This document shows, one piece after another, positions 32,039 through 37,997 of a DNA stretch of 37,997 nt. The stretch is from Bacillota bacterium (GTDB lineage: Bacteria; Bacillota; Sulfobacillia; Sulfobacillales; Sulfobacillaceae): NCBI GenBank assembly GCA_021806205.1, contig JAJZXX010000248.1, forward strand, positions 1-37,997, in the 5' to 3' direction. Position 1 is the stretch's first letter, and each line of letters opens with the position of its first letter. The position numbers and the translations under genes are program-made. The notes below the pieces were generated by a model, which was not told the origin of the DNA, did no database searches, and saw only the letters and a list, made by a program, of their open reading frames with translations.

Positions 32039-33370
32039 TTGAGGTACATACCACACACGCCGGATGAGATAAAGGCTATGTTGACCGCGCTCTCCCTCGA
32101 TTCAGTTGAGGACCTCTTTGAGGACATCCCATCCCCTGCGCGCCTCGATCGCCCGTTAGAGCTTGCTCCGGCACTCTCCGAAATGGAGTTGACGGACCAT
32201 CTAACTCGGCTAGCCGCGTTGAATGACAATGTGACCCGCATGCCGAGTTTTCTGGGAGGCGGCTATTACGATCGCTTCATTCCCGCTGCGGTCGGGGCTT
32301 TGGCGAGCCGTGGAGAGTTCGTTACGTCGTACACCCCGTACCAAGCAGAATTGTCCCAGGGCACCTTGGCGGCCATTTTTGAGTTTCAGAGCATGATTCA
32401 GTCCTTGACAGGGACGTTTGCCGCGCAAGCCTCCATGTACGATGGGGCCTCCGCTGTGGGTGAAGCGGCATTACTGGCGTTGGCAAATGCCCCAGGGCGC
32501 GCGAGAATTGTCGCGCTTCGAGGCGTGCATCCCGATAGTCGTAGCGTGGTGGCCACCTACTTGGCGGCCAGAGGAGCCGAGCTCACGGTGGTGGATGACC
32601 TCAACGCACTCAAGTCCGCCTTGGGGTCAGATGTCGCAGGTGTAATTATTCAGTATCCCGACATGTTGGGGAGAGTGACCCATATCCAAGAAGCGATTGC
32701 GCACGCTCATCAATCCGGAGCATTGGCGATCGTCTCGTCAGATCCCGTGGCCCTGGCGATCTTAACCCCACCCGGTGAACTGGGCGCGGATATTGTCGTT
32801 GGGGAGGGTCAGCCCTTGGGCAACCATCTCAGTTACGGGGGTCCCACATTCGGATTTTTTGCGGTGCAAGAACCCTTGGTGCGCAAGATGCCAGGACGTT
32901 TAGTGGGCATGACGCACGACATCGATGGCAAGAGGGGGTTTGTGCTAACCCTGCAAGCCCGAGAACAGCATATTCGCCGCGAAAAAGCGACATCGAACAT
33001 TTGCTCAAATCATTCGCTCAATGCCTTGATGGCGACCATTTATATGTCCCTAGTGGGGAATCAGGGGCTTAAAGAGGTAGCGCTGCTGTCGGCTCAGTTG
33101 GCGCACTATTTGGCGGACCGGTTAGATAGTATCGGCCTGAAACGGCCCAATGCCCACGCCCCGTTTCTTTATGAGTTTGTTGTAGAAGTGCCCGGTGATA
33201 TAAGCCAGCTCAATCGCTACCTCTTGGAACGAGGATTGTTAGGCGGCGATGGATTGGGCCGATGGGAGCCTCACTGGAACAACCTCTGGCAACTGGCGGT
33301 GACCGAGAGGCGGACCAAAGAAGACTGTGACCGTTTGGTCAAGGAGGTGTCGGCATGGATATCCCGGTAA
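32039..33370 (+). CDS. gcvPA: Glycine dehydrogenase (decarboxylating) subunit 1
   Basis: GcvPA is the N-terminal half of the P protein, which occurs as two chains in Bacillus-type organisms. Landmarks are YIPHTPDEIKAML, SFLGGGYYDRFIPAAV, TSYTPYQAELSQGTLAAIFEF, YDGASAVGEAALLA, GEGQPLGNHLSYGGPTFGFF and SNICSNHSLNALMATIYMSL. The 443-residue length is normal. No ATG fits the N-terminus. TTG at 32039, two bases after the gcvH stop and six bases after AAGGAG, is the best start; this rare codon may lower its rate. Its end overlaps gcvPB by 16 bases, supporting a 1:1 complex. Confidence 0.95.
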   Translation: MRYIPHTPDEIKAMLTALSLDSVEDLFEDIPSPARLDRPLELAPALSEMELTDHLTRLAALNDNVTRMPSFLGGGYYDRFIPAAVGALASRGEFVTSYTPYQAELSQGTLAAIFEFQSMIQSLTGTFAAQASMYDGASAVGEAALLALANAPGRARIVALRGVHPDSRSVVATYLAARGAELTVVDDLNALKSALGSDVAGVIIQYPDMLGRVTHIQEAIAHAHQSGALAIVSSDPVALAILTPPGELGADIVVGEGQPLGNHLSYGGPTFGFFAVQEPLVRKMPGRLVGMTHDIDGKRGFVLTLQAREQHIRREKATSNICSNHSLNALMATIYMSLVGNQGLKEVALLSAQLAHYLADRLDSIGLKRPNAHAPFLYEFVVEVPGDISQLNRYLLERGLLGGDGLGRWEPHWNNLWQLAVTERRTKEDCDRLVKEVSAWISR

Positions 33371-34824
33371 TTTTTGAGCGATCTCGTCAGGGGCGACGGG
33401 GCGTGCGATTTCCCGAACGCCCCGACCTTCCCGCATATGATCCGACCCGGGAACTGCCGCCCGAACTGGTGCGCCAAAGTGCTTTGGGGCTTCCAGACGT
33501 GGCGGAAAATGATGTTGTGCGCCATTACACCGCACTTTCCACCCTCAACTATGGCGTAGACACCGGCTTTTATCCCTTGGGGTCATGCACGATGAAGTAT
33601 AACCCCAAGGTGAATGATTGGGCGGCATCCTTGGCGGGGTTTCAAGATGTCCATCCTTTACAGCCCGATACGACCGTTCAGGGCTTGTTGCGAGTTCTGT
33701 ACGATCTGGAGGAAGGGCTCCGGGAGCTATCCGGAATGGATGCGATCTCACTCCAGCCGGCAGCGGGTGCCCATGGGGAGTTAACGGGGATTTTGATGAT
33801 TAAGGCCTACCTCAAAGACCGGGGCGAAAATCGCACGACCATTATCGTGCCGGACTCGGCTCACGGGACGAATCCTGCCACGGCGTCCATGGCGGGCTAC
33901 CAAGTGAAGGTGGTGCCTTCCAACCGTCGCGGTGGGGTCGACGTGTCCAGCCTTAAAAAGCTGGTCGATCAGAGTACCGCTGGCTTGATGCTGACAAATC
34001 CCAATACGTTGGGACTATTTGAAGAAGAGATCTTAGAAATTAGCCAAGTTGTTCATCAGGCGGGGGGATTGCTCTACTATGACGGTGCCAACGCCAATGC
34101 CATTATGGGTCATGTCAGGCCCGGCGATATGGGATTTGATGTGGTGCATCTGAACTTGCATAAAACCTTTTCGACGCCCCACGGCGGAGGAGGTCCGGGA
34201 GCCGGCCCGGTTGGGGTTAAAAAGGCGTTGATGCCGTATTTGCCGTACCCGCGTCTTATTGAACGCGACCACCAGTTGGTTTGGGGTGAAAAGCCGACGC
34301 GGTCCATCGGCAAGGTGCGATCGTTTTACGGCAATGTAGGCGTGTTGGTTCGCGCCTACGCCTACCTTCGGTCTCACGGACCCCAAGGGTTAAAGGCTGT
34401 GTCGGAAACGGCGGTCTTAAATGCTAACTATCTGCTGCACCAACTCAAAGAGGTTTACCACACCCCCTATGAGCGTTCCGTTAAACACGAGTTTGTCTTG
34501 TCACTGACCGATCAAAAACGGCGTGGGGCCCGGGCTTTGGATGTAGCTAAGCGTATTATTGATTTTGGTTTCTACCCGCCCACGGTGTATTTTCCGCTGG
34601 TGGTTGATGAGGCGCTGATGGTGGAGCCGACGGAAACCGAATCTAAAGAGACGCTTGATGGTTTTGTGCAAGCGATGGTGCAAATCAATCAGGAGATCGA
34701 TGACCAGGCCCAAGTGTTGCGTGAGGCACCGCACGATACCGTGGTGCGGCGGCTGGATGAAGCCGCTGCAGCGCGGCACCCGGTGTTAGCCTGGAGCCAA
34801 CGGTCGCGAGGAGGGATAGCGTGA
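33355..34824 (+). CDS. gcvPB: Glycine dehydrogenase (decarboxylating) subunit 2
   Basis: GcvPB carries PLP and, with GcvPA, decarboxylates glycine onto lipoyl-GcvH. Features are [43 protein letters not shown], and the PLP lysine K270 in [41 protein letters not shown] closes the fold. Length 489 is normal. ATG 33355 lies inside the end of gcvPA. The stop overlaps the glyA start by four bases. Confidence 0.97.
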   Translation: MDIPVIFERSRQGRRGVRFPERPDLPAYDPTRELPPELVRQSALGLPDVAENDVVRHYTALSTLNYGVDTGFYPLGSCTMKYNPKVNDWAASLAGFQDVHPLQPDTTVQGLLRVLYDLEEGLRELSGMDAISLQPAAGAHGELTGILMIKAYLKDRGENRTTIIVPDSAHGTNPATASMAGYQVKVVPSNRRGGVDVSSLKKLVDQSTAGLMLTNPNTLGLFEEEILEISQVVHQAGGLLYYDGANANAIMGHVRPGDMGFDVVHLNLHKTFSTPHGGGGPGAGPVGVKKALMPYLPYPRLIERDHQLVWGEKPTRSIGKVRSFYGNVGVLVRAYAYLRSHGPQGLKAVSETAVLNANYLLHQLKEVYHTPYERSVKHEFVLSLTDQKRRGARALDVAKRIIDFGFYPPTVYFPLVVDEALMVEPTETESKETLDGFVQAMVQINQEIDDQAQVLREAPHDTVVRRLDEAAAARHPVLAWSQRSRGGIA

Positions 34825-36062
34825 GCGAACTTAAAACGGTCGACCCCGCTGTGTATGGGGCTATTCAAGCGGAACAAGAGCGCCAACAAAATCATCTGGA
34901 GCTGATTGCCTCGGAAAACTGGACGTCTTTAGCGGTCCGCGAGGCGGTTGGTTCAGTAATGACCGACAAGTATGCCGAAGGCTATCCGGGCCGCCGCTAC
35001 TATGGCGGGTGTGAGCAAGTGGACGTGGTGGAGGAGTTGGCAAAAAACCGCGCCAAAGAACTTTTTGGTGCCGCGCATGCCAATGTGCAGCCGCATGCAG
35101 GGGCTGCGGCCAATCTCGCGGTGTATTTAACCGTCCTCAAACCAGGTGACACTATTTTAGGGTTGGAGCTATCGCATGGCGGTCATCTGACCCATGGAAG
35201 TCCGGTGAGCATATCCGGTCAACTTTACCATGCGGAGCACTATCAAGTAGATCCGGCCACCGAGCAAATAGACCTGGATATGGTGCGGGAAAAAGCCCGC
35301 CGGGTCTCTCCCCGGATTATCGTGGCGGGGGCCTCGTCGTATCCCAGGACCTGGGACTTTGCCAAGTTCCGCGCCATTGCCGACGAAGTCGGAGCCCTCT
35401 TAATGGTCGACATGGCCCATTTTGCGGGCCTGGTGGCCACAGGGCTTCATCCTGACCCGGTACCTTATAGTGACTTCGTGACGTCAACCACTCATAAAAC
35501 CCTGCGGGGTCCGCGCGGGGGATTTATCCTGTGTCCGGAGTCATGGGCTAAGGCCATCGATAAGACGGTGTTTCCCGGCCTTCAGGGAGGTCCGCTAATG
35601 CATGCCATTGCAGGCAAGGCGGTCGCCTTTCAAGAAGCTCTGTCACCGGCCTTTCGCACGTATCAAGAGCAAGTGCTGGCCAACGCCAAAGCCTTGGCGC
35701 GCAGCCTTCAGGACAGAGGGTTAAGGCTGGTGTCGGGGGGCACCGACAATCACTTAATGCTAGTAGACGTGAAAGCGAGCGGCATTACGGGTAAAGAAGC
35801 CCAAAGTCGATTGGCGGACGTTGGCATCACGGTGAACAAGAACACCATCCCGTTTGACAAAGAAAAGCCTATGGTGACGTCGGGTATCCGCATTGGAACG
35901 CCGCAAGTAACGAGTCGGGGGCTAACCGAATCGGACATGGCTGAAATGGCCGATATCATCGCGGGCGTGGTGCAGGCCGATTCGCGGGAGAGGTTTGGCG
36001 ATTACGCATCACGAGTTCGGGATCTGGCCCGATCACATCCGCTGCCGGGATTAAGGCCGTGA
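34821..36062 (+). CDS. glyA: Serine hydroxymethyltransferase
   Basis: GlyA converts serine and THF to glycine and methylene-THF, or the reverse, so it pairs with the glycine cleavage genes upstream. The signature stretches are [50 protein letters not shown], and the PLP lysine K226 in [33 protein letters not shown] follows. Length 413 is typical. GTG 34821 (GTGA with the gcvPB stop) follows GGAGGG. Its own end overlaps aroQ by four bases. Confidence 0.98.
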   Translation: MSELKTVDPAVYGAIQAEQERQQNHLELIASENWTSLAVREAVGSVMTDKYAEGYPGRRYYGGCEQVDVVEELAKNRAKELFGAAHANVQPHAGAAANLAVYLTVLKPGDTILGLELSHGGHLTHGSPVSISGQLYHAEHYQVDPATEQIDLDMVREKARRVSPRIIVAGASSYPRTWDFAKFRAIADEVGALLMVDMAHFAGLVATGLHPDPVPYSDFVTSTTHKTLRGPRGGFILCPESWAKAIDKTVFPGLQGGPLMHAIAGKAVAFQEALSPAFRTYQEQVLANAKALARSLQDRGLRLVSGGTDNHLMLVDVKASGITGKEAQSRLADVGITVNKNTIPFDKEKPMVTSGIRIGTPQVTSRGLTESDMAEMADIIAGVVQADSRERFGDYASRVRDLARSHPLPGLRP

Positions 36063-36484
36063 AAATCGGGGTGATGCATGGACCCAACTTAGGTAGGCTC
36101 GGAACTCGCATCCCGGACCTGTACGGGACGATTACCCTGGATGTGCTTCATCGGGAACTGCGCGAGGCGTTTGGCGACGTGGATCTATCCTTTTTTCAAT
36201 CCAATTCTGAAGGCGCGCTCATTGACCAGCTGGAAGCCTGGAAGGATGAGGGTTTGGACCGGGTGGCGCTGAACCCAGGTGCCCTGACGCATCAATCGTA
36301 CGCGTTGAGAGATGCCATTGAAGGTCTGGATTTAACTGTCGTGGAAGTGCATATTAGCAATATATTTCAGCGCGAATCGTTTCGGGCTCAGTCGCTAACC
36401 GCTCCGGTGACGCGGGGTCTGATTACGGGGTTAGGGATATACGGGTACCACGTCGCGGTGGCCTATCTTCGCAGCATGGTCTGA
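36059..36484 (+). CDS. aroQ: Type II 3-dehydroquinate dehydratase
   Basis: AroQ dehydrates 3-dehydroquinate to 3-dehydroshikimate, the step between AroB and AroE. The motifs are [16 protein letters not shown] with the catalytic tyrosine, [16 protein letters not shown], and [15 protein letters not shown] with the catalytic histidine. Two usually conserved spots differ: SNSEG where the family has SNHEG, and FRAQS where FRHxS is common. The key catalytic tyrosine and histidine remain, so it should be active. Length 141 is normal. GTG 36059 overlaps glyA (GTGA). The gene is separated from its pathway partners by the gcv block. Confidence 0.93.
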   Translation: MKIGVMHGPNLGRLGTRIPDLYGTITLDVLHRELREAFGDVDLSFFQSNSEGALIDQLEAWKDEGLDRVALNPGALTHQSYALRDAIEGLDLTVVEVHISNIFQRESFRAQSLTAPVTRGLITGLGIYGYHVAVAYLRSMV

Positions 36485-36550
36485 ACTGGGGCAAGTGTGA
36501 TATGTTTTTCTTATTCTTATTGGCGAAAAACTGGTCGAGGGAGCGTTTGG

Positions 36551-37108
36551 ATGATTTCAAGCAACGATTTTCGCAACGGCGTGACACTGGAACTGGACGG
36601 CGTGGTATTCCAAGTCATTGAATTTCAACATGTAAAGCCCGGCAAGGGGTCGGCATTTGTCCGCACCAAATTGAGAAACTTACAAACCGGGGGCGTAGTA
36701 GAGCGCACCTTTAATGCGGCGGAGCGGGTTCCGGCAGCGCGCGTCGAAAAGCGTGAGATGCAGTATCTGTATCAGTCGGGTGATGAATACACCTTCATGG
36801 ACACCGAGACATTTGAGCAAATGGCCCTGTCGAGGGGTGACATTGGCGACGGGGTGCGGTTTTTAAAGGAAAACATGCTATGTCATGTGATTTTGTTTAA
36901 GGGCAGCAGCATTGGCGTTGATCTTCCCAACAGCGTGGATTTGGAGATTGTGGAGACGGACCCGGGGTTTAAGGGGGACACGGCGGCTGGAGGCACCAAG
37001 CCTGCCAAGCTGGAAACCGGTGCTGTGATTAAGGTGCCGCTGTTTATCGAGTCGGGGACGATCATTACGGTTGATACGCGAACCGGCCAATATGTATCGC
37101 GTGCCTAA
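36551..37108 (+). CDS. efp: Translation elongation factor P
   Basis: EF-P relieves ribosome stalling at polyproline stretches. The 185-residue protein has three beta-barrel (KOW/OB) domains. The tip loop is KPGKGSAF with K32, the site modified in many bacteria. [23 protein letters not shown] and [10 protein letters not shown] follow, and the C-terminal EF-P signature appears in [29 protein letters not shown] (read in pieces). ATG 36551 gives the family N-terminus and has GAGGGAG before it; the 36497 start adds unlike residues. In Bacillus aroQ also lies just upstream, with pepP between, which is absent here. A terminator follows directly. Confidence 0.97.
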   Translation: MISSNDFRNGVTLELDGVVFQVIEFQHVKPGKGSAFVRTKLRNLQTGGVVERTFNAAERVPAARVEKREMQYLYQSGDEYTFMDTETFEQMALSRGDIGDGVRFLKENMLCHVILFKGSSIGVDLPNSVDLEIVETDPGFKGDTAAGGTKPAKLETGAVIKVPLFIESGTIITVDTRTGQYVSRA

Positions 37109-37120
37109 TCCATATCACCA

Positions 37121-37148
37121 AGAGAGCGCCTTAACGGCGTTCTTTTTT
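37121..37148 (+). terminator. Intrinsic terminator after efp
   Basis: AGAGCGCC (37123-37130) pairs with GGCGTTCT (37136-37143), with one G/U pair and a five-base loop, followed by five Ts. It is 15 bases past the efp stop and would end the right-hand operon. Confidence 0.85.
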
Positions 37149-37770
37149 GGTCTGTGTAGAGATTGTGATACCTAGACTAAGGGGCATAAGCCGTCCATTG
37201 CCCGCCTCGGCCACGATTCATGCGGACACCACCTCGACTACCCTGACCGGGGTATATCCGGACCGGCCGTCTCCAGCCGGTCTGGAACTGCTCAATGCGT
37301 TGCTGGTGCTTCCCGGGTATTATCGCGACCAGGACCTTTCTCCTTCGCTTGCGAGACCCGGCACCGCCGCCTAGTCGCCTCCGCATCCCATCCGATGCCG
37401 TGAGCGTTTCCGACGGGGTTTCCCGGATCACACGCCCTCACCGGTATCACACCGGGAAGATTTCTCTCTCCCGCGCATGATTCACCAGGCCGGGGGAGCC
37501 CCCGCGTAGAACCCTCGCCGATTAAAAAATGAAACATCCCTGATCGGTTAACTCCGGGGACAGGGATGCGGCCCTTAAAATCGCTTGGGTTAGACAGGCT
37601 AACGTGGGCTATCGTGTGCCCAAATCGCCGCGTTTTCGCCTTTTTCTTCCCGCTCGCTGCATCCAACATGAGTTATCTGGGGATGTATGAAATGAAAACC
37701 TCTGGCAGGCCTAAACATCAGTCGATGAGCAAGAGCCCTTCTTGGTAAGCGTTACAATCTTACCGAAATC
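37149..37770. other. Unassigned stretch between efp and the IS200 element
   Basis: About 620 bases have no gene I recognise. Open frames exist on both strands (for example minus 37292-37669), but none has a convincing start site or family look. One perfect eight-base inverted repeat, CATCCCTG at 37535-37542 with CAGGGATG at 37561-37568, could be a stem-loop or transposon end. A GC-rich palindromic patch (GGGGGAGCCCCC) lies near 37490. I take this as old insertion-related or noncoding DNA. Confidence 0.25.
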
Positions 37771-37780
37771 GAGCGTAAAG

Positions 37781-37828
37781 CCCCTATCTTCAGACATGGG
37801 GATATAAGCCCGTTGGCCCGATAGGGAC
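37781..37828 (+). repeat. Left-end hairpins of the IS200 element
   Basis: The outer hairpin is CCCC/GGGG with inner pairs and small bulges (37781-37801). The inner one is TTGGCCC/GGGACAA with one mismatch. The stem bases differ from the other element's inner hairpin (TTCGCC/GGCGAA), but the structure is kept. Confidence 0.55.
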
Positions 37829-37880
37829 AAAAGTTTGTAAAGGTGTCGGGTTAAACCATACAATGCGGTGTAATTAATTT

Positions 37881-37997
37881 ATGGGCTACAAATCCAATCA
37901 CAATGTTGTGTATTCCTGTAAATATCACGTGGTTTGGTGCCCGAAATATCGGCGACGGGTCTTAGTTCAGGGCGTGGATGAACGACTGAAGGGGATC
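37881..37997 (+). CDS. tnpA: IS200/IS605 transposase TnpA (partial)
   Basis: The first 39 codons of a Y1 HUH transposase are present, cut by the window edge. MGYKSNHNVVYSCKYHVVW and CPKYRRRVL are typical of the start of IS200 TnpA. TnpA cuts and rejoins single-stranded DNA at the hairpin ends. The HUH histidines and the catalytic tyrosine lie further on and cannot be checked. There is no clear ribosome site, only an AT-rich leader, as is common for IS200. Confidence 0.88.
   Translation, partial: MGYKSNHNVVYSCKYHVVWCPKYRRRVLVQGVDERLKGI

Larger units (their letters stand above)
37775..37997 (+). mobile_element. IS200/IS605-group element with tnpA, cut by window edge
   Basis: A left end with two hairpins (37781-37801 and 37812-37828) is followed 52 bases later by a tnpA start. 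The hairpins and the GATATAAG between them agree with the left end of the TnpB element at 5715-5761 (read on the minus strand). The rest of the element lies outside the window. Confidence 0.75.

Noticed and set aside
1-37997. CRISPR array, tRNA or rRNA genes
   Set aside because: I saw no regularly spaced direct repeats and no recognisable tRNA or rRNA sequence on either strand, though a tRNA could escape reading by eye.

Overview
The window looks like a chromosomal segment of a spore-forming Gram-positive bacterium (Bacillota) of moderate to high GC. Three things point there. First, an intact gene for the mother-cell sporulation sigma factor SigK, with its hydrophobic pro-sequence. Second, the Bacillus-type order mnmA / PRC-barrel (YrrD-like) / AI-2E (YrrI-like) / alaS / ireB / ruvX / DUF1292 / mltG. 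Third, a sufCDSUB operon in Bacillus order. A Sulfobacillus-like acidophile lineage is my best guess, from general impression only; no species can be assigned from the sequence alone.

Left region (about 1-6400): accessory and decaying DNA. On the minus strand lie remnants of a RluD-type pseudouridine synthase and of a CoA-disulfide-reductase-like flavoprotein. The latter has a stop codon exactly at the redox cysteine position plus two frameshifts. An intact MFS transporter follows. Next comes an IS110-type transposase start abutting an IS200/IS605-group TnpB element whose tnpB is broken by one frameshift and one UGA codon, then several hundred bases I cannot assign. A stand-alone DUF1906 glycoside-hydrolase-like protein (6419-7018) ends this region.

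Middle region (7100-18290, plus strand): a compact housekeeping run. It holds an Rrf2 Fe-S regulator, mnmA, three small conserved-looking genes, an AI-2E permease, alaS, ireB, ruvX, a DUF1292 gene and mltG. After these come a degenerate penicillin-binding-protein-like pseudoenzyme, an unknown membrane protein and a short MutY/MIG-type glycosylase, with a terminator at the end. Many genes overlap by a few bases, so they are probably co-translated. A patatin-like phospholipase runs the opposite way (18306-19100), followed by sigK.

Suf region (20076-25519, minus strand): sufC, sufD, sufS, sufU, sufB and a Rieske ferredoxin gene, a complete Fe-S cluster assembly operon. It has a good promoter and a 17-base inverted repeat just downstream of it. 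The Rrf2 regulator 18 kb away is a plausible, unproven controller.

Right region (25712-37148, plus strand): first a YqeG-type phosphatase, aroE, a short prepilin peptidase, aroC, aroK and aroB (shikimate pathway). Then gcvT, gcvH, gcvPA, gcvPB and glyA (glycine cleavage and one-carbon metabolism), followed by aroQ and efp, closed by a strong terminator. The last 850 bases are unassigned DNA followed by the left end and first 39 codons of an IS200 tnpA, cut by the window edge. Its left-end hairpins match those of the TnpB element 32 kb away.

I do not see a clearly new multi-gene system. The best leads are the PBP-like pseudoenzyme beside mltG, the MutY/MIG-type glycosylase lacking a NUDIX domain, the Rieske gene coupled to sufB, the inverted repeats at the rrf2 and suf promoters, and the two related IS200/IS605 left ends.
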